Both the position numbers and the translations under genes were made by a program. The notes beneath the pieces were generated by a model, which was given only the letters and a program-made list of their open reading frames with translations, made no database searches and was not told the origin of the DNA. A stretch of DNA of 64,000 nt. Source: Latrodectus hesperus (taxonomy: Eukaryota; Arthropoda; Arachnida; Araneae; Theridiidae). Position 1 is the first letter of the stretch. Each line of letters opens with the position of its first letter. This document shows positions 11,821 to 26,301 of the stretch, piece by piece. The DNA lies in NCBI GenBank assembly GCA_037975125.1, contig CM075857.1:21595322-21659321 (forward strand), read 5' to 3'.

Positions 11821-12135
11821 GCTCGAAGATATTTAGACATTTGACCTTCGTGCATGTCAGAAAAGAGTGTTAATTTTGCATAGCTAGCTATATCCCTCCT
11901 GATGAAGACGTGGTCCCTATGCCTTCTTCTAATCATTCGCATTGTATATTTTAGTATTTGTCCAATTCTATATTTCTGGTTTCAATATTTTCCATGTTTT
12001 ATCATATTTATATTGGCAAATCTTTCTTTAGCTGCTTTTGCGCTGGCTAGATTGCCTGTAATGTATTGTACTTCATATTTTATTAGATTGCATTTTTAGA
12101 ATTGTGTATCCATAACTTCAATGTATATTTTTTGC

Positions 12136-15307
<3,172 letters not shown>

Positions 15308-15382
<75 letters not shown>
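15308..15382. repeat. (TA)n microsatellite
   Basis: TA tract flanking the right end of the Tc3-like element, followed by a slightly degenerate ATATATGTATATAAATATAT tail. Confidence 0.95.
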
Positions 15383-15385
<3 letters not shown>

Positions 15386-15579
15386 CATATATATATGTAT
15401 ATAAATATATCTTTTTAACTTTAGATATTATTTAATATTAAAGAAAAACTAAACACACATAATTACTCAAGCAGAAATGTTATTTTTTGGTTTACTTCTG
15501 AGCTACTACAAACATATAAGTAAGGATTTTATCCCTTAAAACACTAAAATTTCTACAATATATTGAAAATCCATATCGC

Positions 15580-15583
<4 letters not shown>

Positions 15584-15665
<82 letters not shown>
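15584..15665. repeat. (TA)n microsatellite
   Basis: Uninterrupted TA tract of about 80 bp in AT-rich sequence; no element terminus seen at either side. Confidence 0.95.
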
Positions 15666-15669
<4 letters not shown>

Positions 15670-16877
15670 AAAGAAGTATGAGCTTTCTATAATATATTAA
15701 AATACATAATCAATGAATAAGCAAAAACCAATTTATTAAATGGATTAACTAAGTATATTCTTCATAGAAATAATTGTTTATTTAACTGAGGGTCAAAGTG
15801 ACGAAAATGGGAATCTCTCACATAATGTTATTTTTATATTCAATGATTGTATAAAAAACAGTATTCTTTACCTACTTAAAAAATTCTCTCCATTGTTCTG
15901 AATAAAATATTCTACGATGGAGAATAGTTTTTGAAGAAAAAAATTCCTAATTTCATAAAAACAAACTAATTAGTTGACTCCGCCTCAATTCTAAATTTTT
16001 TTTATCGAAAATTTTAAACATATTCTTACTGAAAAAAAAATCATTTTTCTAAGTTTTCGTATCAAATTTAAAAGAAATATCTCAAATAAGTCTGTAATTA
16101 TGGAGTTTCCAAATAATTTAGCTGCAAGCAATTTATTTTTCATCGAAAAGAAAAATATTTTATATTAAAATACTCGTATGCACAGTATATTTTCAGTGTT
16201 AAGAATTTCCCCTCTAAATATTCTTCATCGATATTTTGTCTCATATTTTGAAAACTTTTCTTAACTTATATATTTACTTGAATTTTCACATTAAAAAAGA
16301 TGTAATTGTGTAAATAATCTTTTGTAAAAGTAGGTGTAAATGTCTTCCTTATAAGAAAGTTAAATAAGTTTTTGTTTTATCACAATATCCATATCAAACT
16401 TAAATATAAATATCATCAATATATTATTATATTAGATAAAGTGTGCCATATCAAATTAAATAATACTAAAGTGAACAACTGACAACTTATCCAGGTAGAA
16501 GCTTATATTATAAAGTGTTCTTGACATTGATAAAAGTTAAAATAATAAACATTGAAGAATAATGCTCCTAATCTGATAAACCAGTATGTGTTCTATTCTT
16601 TCTTTCTTTGACTTGAGTATGATATACGAGAGCAATCATAAAGAGATTAAGTATTCTCTTTCCATACTGAAAAAGAAGTTTTATATTGTAATTTCGTGAC
16701 CTTTTTGTCATTATTTATAGGTCTATAGTGTTATAAGATTTTAGCAGGCGAATGAATTGAATCTTTAATGCCTTATGCTTGAGGAAATTATAATCAAATT
16801 ACAAATGGGATTTTTATCGTATTACTTAACTTATTGCCAAATAAAAGCTGTCTTGGGATGCCAATTCTGAAGTAATG
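15666..16877. other. AT-rich intergenic DNA
   Basis: No gene or repeat recognised over about 1.2 kb. Confidence 0.55.
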
Positions 16878-17240
16878 ATCTACACCAGGGCTTCTTAAAC
16901 TTTTGTAATTCACGACCCCATTTATGATTGCGAGTTTCTTGACGACCCCATACAAATATAAAAGAAAAATAAATTAATATTTTTTGATGATTTATTTATT
17001 AGGTAACAATATACATATAAAAATATATAAGTTTAGAATTCGTTTTGAAACATACAAAAATCTAAAATTAAAAATTGCACAAAAAATTATAAAATTGTAT
17101 TTATTATAGTTTCAAAAATAAAAGTGGATTCTGACCGTCTTAATTCTCTCGAATATATTCAAGTAGTTGCGTGGTATTAAAATTAATTATAAATAAATTA
17201 AAGTATAAGGTAAATTAAAGTCAAAAATCAAGTTAAAAAT

Positions 17241-18387
17241 TTAATGAGATGGATGTACCTGTTTTTCATTGCATAACAAATCAAATCTTGGTGGAATGTT
17301 TGAAACTGCTGGACGTAAGACCTCTTCAACATTTTTTAACGCTGAACGATATTGGGATTTAATATGTGTTAAAGCTGAGAAAGTAACTTCACATAAATAT
17401 GTGGTGTTGAATGGCAGAAGTACATTTAACGCCATATCAGCAATTGTGGGAAATTCAGTTCTAGTTCCAATCCAGAATTCAGTCAAGGGCTTTTTTTGAA
17501 ATTGTAGTTTTAAGTTTGAGTCACTCGAAAGCTCAGCAAATTCCTCTTGAGCTTTAAGTGGCAGGTGATCAATCTCACTCAAGCCAATCCAAAACGGCTT
17601 TTGAATCCAAACTATTTTTTGGAAATCAATATTTAATATAAAATATGTCCGGAACTGTATTTCTAGCGCTTTTAAGTGATCTACAATAGTTTTTGCAATA
17701 AAAGTTTTACAATGAATTTTCTCGATTACAAAATTGTCAACACTGGAAAACATTTCGAACGAATTTTTTCGACCCTACTTTTCCAAATGTTGATCTTTTT
17801 AATAAAACTTTCAATTTTATCATTTGAAGTAATTATATCGCAATTTTTTCCTTGAAGAGACAAGTTAAGATCGTTTAACTTCGCAAAAATATCTGACAAA
17901 TAACACAGCTTGGATAGCCATAAGTCATTTTGAAAAAAAGCAGCAAGTTCACATTTTCGTTCGGTTAAAAATATTTCGATCTCGTCCTTTAATAACAATA
18001 ATCTTCTTAAACTTTGACCTCTTGACAACCATCTTACTTCTGCATGTAATAACAAAATTGTGTAGTTGGAATCCGTATCCTTACAGATATTTGAAAATAA
18101 GCGACTGTTAAGGGCGTATGGCTCTTAATAAAATTTATGATCTTAACAGCATCTTGAAGCACATCGTTCAATTCTGGTGCTAATTTTTTTGCTCCAAGAG
18201 CCTTTCGGTGAATAAGGCAGTGAGTAAAAGTTATATGATCATAATGAGCAGCTTGAAAAAATGATTTAAAACCAATATTTTTGCCCGTCATTGCTCTTGC
18301 ACCATCTATGCATATTCCACAACAATTTTTCCATTCTAAACCTTCTGCTTTTAAGAATTCGTTGTTGATAATATTTCTCAGGTACAT
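17241..18387 (-). pseudogene. ZBED-type hAT transposase, frameshifted and N-truncated
   Basis: Three overlapping open stretches in different frames form one transposase body. The first (18387-18034) has CCGICIDGARAMTGK, where D is an RNase H-fold catalytic residue, and HCLIHRKALGAKKL. The second (18055-17726) has AEVRWLSRGQSLRRLLLL and NDLWLSKLCYLSDIF. The third (17753-17241) ends in the dimerisation region LCEVTFSALTHIKSQYRS. Two frameshifts, near 18040 and 17740, separate them. These blocks match proteins usually annotated ZBED5- or SCAND3-like. The DNA-binding BED finger, expected upstream, is not found. The product cannot be functional. Confidence 0.87.
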
Positions 18388-18422
18388 TTCGGTTTCGGTT
18401 TCAGGATCATTTCGGTTTTACG

Positions 18423-18549
18423 GTTTGTACATGCATTTCTATTAAGAGTATTATAATACTAAGAGATATTAAGTACGAATAGTAATTAAGTAATACTAAG
18501 AAGATATTAAGAGTATTATAATACTCTTAATAGAAATGCAGGTACAAAC
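18423..18549. repeat. 127-bp near-perfect palindrome inside the hAT element
   Basis: The sequence from GTTTGTACATGCATTTC to its complement GAAATGCAGGTACAAAC reads almost identically on both strands, with AGTATTATAATACT sub-palindromes in each half. It interrupts the region upstream of the recognisable transposase. It may be a tiny foldback/MITE insertion nested in the hAT element. Confidence 0.85.
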
Positions 18550-18833
18550 AATCTTTCCGAACTAGAAGATTTTATGATATATTTATCTACGATAATTGTT
18601 ATTTTATCTTTATAACAATAATTTTACAAGTTAAAAAACATTTTCTGTTAAATTATATTTTTATCTCTCGCGACCCCAGAATATTGTTACGCGACACCAA
18701 ATGGGGTCGCGACCCATAGTTTAAGAAGCCCTGATCTACACTACTCTTTATTGTATTTTATAGAATTTTTAAATTAAAAAAATATATTAAAAATCAAATG
18801 TTTTTTTGATATCTTCATTGTATATATTTTTAA

Positions 18834-18884
18834 ACACACAGACACAGACACACACACACACACATATATACATACATACATACA

Positions 18885-18934
<50 letters not shown>

Positions 18935-18996
18935 ATATTATATTATATATATATATATATTATTTATATATATATATTATATTATATATATATATA

Positions 18997-19060
<64 letters not shown>
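18834..19060. repeat. compound (CA)n-(CATA)n-(TA)n microsatellite
   Basis: Starts with CACAGACACACACA, passes through CATACATACATA and continues as a long TA tract with TTA interruptions. Confidence 0.93.
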
Positions 19061-19061
<1 letters not shown>

Positions 19062-22000
19062 GTATCAAATATTTATAGCTCTTTTTTGTGATTTTTAGGG
19101 ACTATAGATATAATAATTTAATTATTAGTGTTGTTAGTGATATGAAATTTCTCACAGGACAAACATTGCTTTATTGTTAATACATATTTTTTAAATTTTT
19201 TATAAATACATTTCCTTTAGTAATAATTACAAAACAAAATATTGCATATTTGAAAATTTTTTAAATATTTTAAACACCCTTTGATTTCTATTGAATTTTA
19301 ATTAAAAAATGGTTTAATTGAGAGATTACAAGATTGATTTTATTCATGAACGTTAATTTTGTTTCTAAAGATTGCGATGTCTTTTAAATTGAATTGAGTA
19401 AACTGAGTTAACAAATTGATTTTTATCAATTAAATATAGCACTATTATTCACAAAAGTCAAATCAACATTTGCATATTGAATAATTTTAATCAATACATA
19501 TTACATCCAAAGCAGTATTTTCGCTTTGTGCAAATTCTATTGCGTTTAATGAAATCGATTTTTCTGAGTCGGAATTTTAAAAAATGAAATTGGAAAAAAA
19601 GAAAATTTCATTTTATGATATACTTAATTGGTCTTACGTTTGAAGATCTGTTTGATCAAATAAGTATTTACGTTTGAAAGCACTAGTGAAATTATGGAAT
19701 AATAATTTTATCATTTCGCGAAATAATATTCTGCTGTGTTTAAATTACTCGCACAGGAAAATTAGTGCGTTAAACTGACATTTATACGTTTTCAGTTCAC
19801 AACAATTTTGAAATTAATTACATTTGGAATTTTAATTATTTCATATATTCATAGCTGTGTGCAGTATGAGAGATATTTATTTAGTTAAATAACCTATGAT
19901 ATACTATAGTTTTTTAATAAGTTTTCAAAAGTTAATTTCTTTATAAATACAAATGTCAAAAGTTTTTATCTAAATATAATTGTACACATAACATAATATG
20001 TTTTAACCGTTCTCGTACAGAAAACAACTTATTTAAAATTTATTCAATGTTTTTATAAACTTTAGAATTATGTAAGTGCATTGTTAAAAATATTTACTTT
20101 TATTGCATTTTTACTTCAACCTATTGTATTTTGATTAATTTTTATTCTCACCCACCTACATAGATAAAAGCAAGTACTTTGCAGAGGATTTTTATAAATA
20201 AATAAAATTGTTAGCTCAGACAAAAATACAAGAATTTTAAATATGATGGCTTTTATTATAATTTTAGATTGTAGTGATCAACAAGAAATCCAAATCAACA
20301 TAACATGCACAGGAAAAATTCAATTATATTAATCGTAATTATTGCACACATTTTTGTCAATTATTATGATAATTAATTTCAATGCATTTCCAAGAATATT
20401 GATACATTATTATATATTATATTTTGTGTTACAGGTATTTCTTGTGTGTGTTTCAAAATTACAAAGCTATGCAACTATTATGTCAATACCATATCATCAG
20501 GCTCATTTAACATTAGTCAAACTTTTAACATAATTTACTTTTTATTCTGAATTTTATAACTTTTAAAAGGTGCTCAGCAACATAAAATTGTTCAACAGTT
20601 AATGCAACTATTCGAAGTAAAATTTAAGATTGTTATATTTTTCTAACAATTGATTACCTATTAGGCAGTATTTAAATCCTAACTTTTCATTATTTTTCAT
20701 TAAAACGGAAAAAAAGTATAAAAAACCATTTTAAATATTATAACTAGGATAGTATCTTAAAGAGAAGAAATTCATATTTAAGATACTTTCTTAATTAATA
20801 TTTATTCTGTATTTAAATCAACTCAAATTAAATTGGCCAAACTATTTCTACAAAGAAAGCTGATTTGAATCTATCTTCCTGGGAAATAAAGTACATTTCA
20901 AAAATGAGATCTTGAAAAGAAGTGTAACATTTCGATTCTAACCGAGTTGATTAAGTTCTATACTTTCTAAGATTTTGTAGGAACTATAACCAATATTATT
21001 ATAAATATGGATTCTGTGAAATTATAAGCCAGGAAATGAGAAATTATATTCCATGTCTAGGGGAGAGGATTCCTCTTATGAAACAGAAACATCTCGGAAT
21101 GCAATGCATCTTTATATAAACCTAACTTTCTTTTAAACTCCTTTAAAACTGAACACTTTCAGACACCTTTAAACCTAATCTTTTAGACTCCGTAAAAGGT
21201 TTTAACATTGAATTATTTATTATTATTTGTTTATTTGTGTCAGCTAAAAATAAATTTTTAAGTTAAAACATTAATATGGAATTCTATCTAGTCAAAGAAA
21301 TTTCAATGTTATTTTTCCTATAATTACTTAAGGAAATTTTACATTAAAACTTCTAGCATTTAATAATATCAAATTGAGTTGTCCGACTAAGTCACGATAT
21401 TTTTGTACGGTCTCCTGTTTAAATTTGGAGAAAGACCAAATTTTTAAAAATTATATAAAACATTATTTCATATTGAAGAAAATATAAGTTGTTTATCTTG
21501 CAATATAATAATTTAGGTATAATGCTATTTCTTGAATTTTTAATAATCAGCCATAAAATATTTTTATTTATTTATGAATGTTACTGTTTTTACATAATAA
21601 TTGGTAATATATGTATTTTCTATTTTTTTAAATATTTTACTATGTTATATCTAATACATCATTAAACTTGTTAAATTAGAATATATTTTAAAATGTGATG
21701 AAACTATTTTTTGAAACTAAAATGAACGACACAACAACTGACTTATATTTCAAACTCATAAAACACTCGATTGAGAAAATATAATTACGATTTTAAATTT
21801 TATTTTCATTTACAAAACTTCAAAGGAAGTATACACTGAATGCTAAAGAATGCAATGTATACTGTATACAGCTATATGTAATAGTAATTTACAAGTTAAT
21901 GTTAATGTGTATCTTTATTTTTAAAAATATTTGTAAAATACATGGGTGCTTGTCAGAATATACTATGCAAAATAATTTATTGAAAATATAGGAATTCTCA

Positions 22001-22658
22001 TATATTTATATTAGCTTGAAAGAATGCAAAATATTTAGTATGTTAAAATTTCACACCTTGGTCAGCATTAACATTTTTCTGAAAATACGGGCAAATAAAG
22101 ATTAAAAATTTCTGTTTATTTATTAAAAAGAAATAATATTTGAGATTAGTATTTTATCACAATAAAATATTTTACGGATATTTAATATCAATCAATTATA
22201 ATACTTATTATCATATAAATTTTTTATTTGAAGGGAAATAGATATAAACGGAAGTTTCAAAAACATTTATTGGTGATATTTTTTATTTAGTAATTATAAC
22301 TCTGCTGTTTTATTTTGTTGCATAATTTGAATCATTTTATCATAGTTAAATTTAATTCTTCTTATTCTGTATCATTGAATACGACTAGAAGTGAACAAAG
22401 GGATTATTTTTAAAATTAATTTAATCATACTCTTGAATTATGCTTATGGACTTAAATCCAATAATAACATTTCTCTTAATAACTATGCATATATGTGAGT
22501 TAATTATTTGTAACATAATTTATTAGAGGAATGTAAGAACAAGAAAATAGAAGTTTAAACTGAAAATTATAATATTTTATACTTTAAATTAATATATTTT
22601 ACATTTTAAATTACAATATTTACATAAAACTTGTATGATGTACTGATTTTATAATTAT
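19061..22658. other. AT-rich intergenic DNA
   Basis: About 3.6 kb with no credible gene. The longest frame (63 codons at 20342-20533) has no recognisable motif. No transposon ends seen. Confidence 0.55.
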
Positions 22659-22690
<32 letters not shown>

Positions 22691-22698
22691 ATATATAA
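22659..22698. repeat. short (TA)n tract
   Basis: Two TA runs separated by ATTA. Confidence 0.9.
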
Positions 22699-22957
22699 AT
22701 GCTTGTTTTTTGTTTATTTTTGTAAATTTGTGCAAGACTATTTGTTATTAGGTTTTAGTTAATAAGCAATATTTCAAACAATATGAGTAGTATTTTGCCA
22801 ATCGTCTGCTATTTCTTTTTTTTCAATTTTTATTTCTTAAATTTGAATCATAAATAAAATTAATATTCAAAATATAAAAAAATATATATGGATCAATATT
22901 TTCAAAATTGATTTTTAATTAAGCTAAAATATTTTTCATGTAAGTCTCATAGATTAG

Positions 22958-23184
22958 ATGTTGTCTTGTACCATCTAGGCTGACATTATGGGGTGCGCTG
23001 CTCCACTTTTCTAATTTTAACCATATTTTGGGGTGGAGTCTGACTTCCGCAGTACACACACGCCATAGGGACCCGTTTATAGGGTAGGCAACCATTCACA
23101 ACCCATTCATACAAAGACTGGGATTCGAACTCCGGGCCTCCCTATCCGCAGTATGTATTCTGACTACTAGACAGGGTAAGCGGC
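22958..23184 (-). mobile_element. tRNA-derived SINE, copy A
   Basis: Minus-strand SINE. A pol III B-box-like GAGTTCGAATCC lies about 60 bp into the element (near 23125-23136). Its body matches copy B at 52280-52552: GTTGTCTT, AGGCTG, GGTGCGCTGCTC, GAGTCTGACTTCC, CCATAGG and ACCCGTTTAT occur in the same order. It lacks about 40 bp next to the tRNA-like head that copy B retains. SINEs have no protein and depend on LINE enzymes. Confidence 0.8.
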
Positions 23185-23369
23185 TTCATATTTTTAGATA
23201 GATTATACTGCAGCACAGTTATAATTATGCATATTACTGGGTGTTGAAAATAACTAGACAGAAAAATAAACATAGATTATTAGCAGTATTTAAAAATTCT
23301 TCAGTATATTTCTTTTATTTTTATCTCTAATGTTTTTAAATTTCAAATTCAGTTTATTTTAGCATTTTT

Positions 23370-23770
23370 TATCCTACGCCAGAGCTTGGCATGACTGCTA
23401 TTAGTCTGTGGCGGGCAGTCCAATAGAGCTCTGACAGACAAACAAAGTGAGAAAAGTTTTTAGCAGAGTTGACTGCTGCTACGTCACCAAGTCCAGAACA
23501 AGTGATCTCTAGAAATGATACACGTTATTTCTAGAGTTATTTCTAGAATTAGAATACATGTTAAAAGCACTGTGCATAGTGGGCGAGTTGAGATGTCTGC
23601 CAAACCAAATCTCTGCTAATGTTTTAAAAGGTAGTCATGTTTTGTTTTAGTTCTAAAGTTGGTGACACTAACAGCTTTGGGCAGGTCACGAGGGATTGAA
23701 TCACTCAAGTCACTCCGACTCTTTCACTCCACCAAATCCCTAAAACCCCTCTAGATGCATTCTAAATTTT
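23370..23770. other. unidentified GC-richer segment
   Basis: About 400 bp more GC-rich than its flanks, containing a small inverted repeat CTCTAGAAAT/ATTTCTAGAG (23507-23536). No open frame or known family was recognised. It may be an unrecognised repeat or an untranslated or regulatory segment. Confidence 0.35.
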
Positions 23771-26120
23771 ATTTAATCATAAATAATTTAATCCAACACA
23801 ATGCACACGCATGCAATATCACAAAAAATTTTAAGACTTACTTTCTGTTGTCATTTTAGTTTTATAATTCTCATGTACGGTTCTTAATATAATTCATTCG
23901 AATTATAAAGAACCGTTTTAACATAAAATTTATCAATTTGAATAGACATCTTTCTCCTATGTAAGTTTATGATATAATATTATGTATCTAAAATTTGCTT
24001 CCTGCTAAATATGTTTCATACATTTCTCTTCGTGAAAATTTTTAAATATTATCCTTAAATATTTATTTGTTATACACATGGATTAAACTTGTAAATTATT
24101 TAGCATTAAAATATTTAAAGGTGATATTGATATATGGATTTAACTTTAATTATATATTTTGGAAAAAATGTGCTTATTAAACAAAAATAGTATTAAAGCT
24201 CAAAATGAGAGAATTACTTCTGTATATGCCATGTATTTATATTATGTTCTTGCCAGTATATTTTAATATTTAATAGTTGTCTATATCGGAAAAATATTTT
24301 GTTACTAACTTTTCTGATAATTCTTTTTGTCAGTATCATTTATTGTTAAATGATTTTTAGAAATATGAGGTACTTTCAAACAAAATTTTTAACTCATAAG
24401 TAAATACTATCATATAAATGTTGAATCATAATTGATGAAGAAAACTGTACAATTTAAAGAAAATAATCCGAAATAGTTGTTTTATTGAAAATTGTGTTTG
24501 ATTTATTGATGTATAGCATTAGTTCTTTATTAATCTGACAGAATTAACAAATTTATAAAATAAAAATATTTTATAATATAGGCAGATGGAAAAAGAATCG
24601 TATCTACAAGATAAATTGTTTCTTCAAAATTTAGAAATATATGTCTTGGAAACGTTCAAATGATTATTTATACAATAAAAATGGAATATTAAAAAATAAT
24701 TTGGATGGTTTGTACACACCTTGACAATAAGTATTTGACAAGATATTTTATAATGATAGTGTTAGTAATGTATATTGCATTTTTAAAAACAATTATCACT
24801 CTTTAATCTGCATTGAACATCAGAAATGGTTTTACACAAACAAATATCCTTTTGAGATAAGTGAATTGTCTTTATGCAGAAATTAAATATTTAAAATCTA
24901 AGGTTGAATTCCTCAAAATAGAAAGACATATGATTTAGAAAATGTGTTTAAGATATGCATGATCGGAAATTTGCTTTTATTTTGACCTCAGTTATACGAA
25001 TATTTTGATATCAATCAATTAATTTATTAATTAAAAAGAAAAGAAGATAGGTTAAATATGATGCAAATTTTGTCACTTATTGTTAATTATTAATTAGTGA
25101 TTTAGAGAAAAACTAATGATCAAATGATCAAAAATTATTGCTTTTGTCACAATAATATAATTTGTTTGTTAACAGATAACTACATTTGTCGTTTTAATGA
25201 ACTGCATAAATTCACAAATAAAAATTATTGTGATTTTAATTTTAAAATTTTTTATTAGCATATGTATATATATAATGTGCTCATTTTCTTTAATCAGCGT
25301 TGGATGCACAAATACCTTACCAACACTTTCATTTCGAATACTGTATGTGCAAATGAACATACCGAAATACTGAAACCAACAATCCATGAAATAAATTGGA
25401 ATTTATCAGGTTGAATACAGCATTAGATGTATTTGCTGTCCCCAGAGATTAAATTGGCAATTCCACTGTGAGAGTTACAAAACGAAAGCTGTTGTAATAC
25501 CTTTCTAATGCGTTTCTGTCCAGTTTTCTAATATAGCAAACTTGTGAAATCCTTTATTTACTTGTCGCTGAACAAACATTATCACGCAAATACTTTTCTC
25601 AAAATTTACTTCGTACTTTTAGTTTTTTATTATATATGTTACATAAAACAAATTCTACAATAAATTTTAATATCAAACGTGTAACTTACATGCATTTAAT
25701 GTCATACTTAAAAGCAGCTTAAATCAGAATAGTTTTATAAGTTAATTGTGATAAAATATTTATATATAAAAATAGTTGCTATTATTTTAATTTAGCTCTA
25801 AAAATATCAGTGGCTCACTGATTCTGTAATAATGTATTTATTAAATTACCACAAACTCGAACTACTGTAAAATATTCAAATTACTGTACTGACTAATTCA
25901 AATATACTGAAATACTGATACTGAAATATACTGTACTGATTCAAAAGAAAAATAGTTAAGTGAATTATTACTATACTTCGCGTAGCTCAAGAATATTTAT
26001 TAATTTTATCTTAAATTTATATTTCACTCTTTACATAACAGTAATATTAAAATTGCATGTTAAAAATATAAATATTATAATTTAAACTGACAGATGTTAT
26101 AGATCATCAGTCATTATAGA
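23771..26120. other. AT-rich intergenic DNA
   Basis: No gene, repeat array or element end recognised. A 72-codon minus frame at 25169-25387 shows no motif. Confidence 0.5.
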
Positions 26121-26121
26121 A

Positions 26122-26301
26122 ATCAGTCATCTTTGATCAGACGGCAGCGATGGTATGTGGCAAAAATGTGGGCACATTTCTCAGATTGCGTTGTCACTAC
26201 AAAAATTAATGTTGGTTTATCTTTAAATGATGAAAACCAGTCAAAATTTAGATAATGGAAAAACAAAAAGAACCATGAAAGAATTGTCAAGTCAATTTGA
26301 G
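26122..26301 (-). other. probable 3' flank or terminal part of the LINE fragment
   Basis: Not tandemly repeated, but adjoins the first unit. Its + strand contains GTCAAGTCAATTTGAGAAAGTTGTG, reminiscent of the unit boundary. It may be the original LINE 3' untranslated end; no tail or target duplication was identified. Confidence 0.3.

Larger units (their letters stand above)
10776..12112. mobile_element. foldback / long-TIR element carrying a nested retroelement
   Basis: Inverted repeats of about 80-100 bp flank the segment: left arm about 10776-10875 and right arm about 12016-12112, both containing CTAGCCAGCGCAAAAGCAGC and its complement. After removing the nested insertion (11022-11808 plus one target copy), the element would be about 0.5 kb. 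No transposase is visible, so it is non-autonomous. Part of the interior (11821-12010) reads RRRHRDHVFIRRDIASYAK on the minus strand, of unknown meaning. A second copy lies at 58803-59335. The right arm ends about 30 bp before the (TA)n tract at 12142. Confidence 0.75.
16878..18741 (-). mobile_element. hAT element with 8-bp target duplication
   Basis: Element 16886-18733 (1848 bp) flanked by perfect 8-bp direct repeats ATCTACAC at 16878-16885 and 18734-18741. Ends are CAGGGCTTCTTAAACT and its complement; further inside, GACCCCATTT recurs in both ends. An 8-bp target duplication and a CAG-start terminus are diagnostic of hAT transposons. The transposase is carried on the minus strand and is frameshifted. 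The region where a BED zinc finger would be expected is missing or replaced by a palindrome. Confidence 0.93.
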
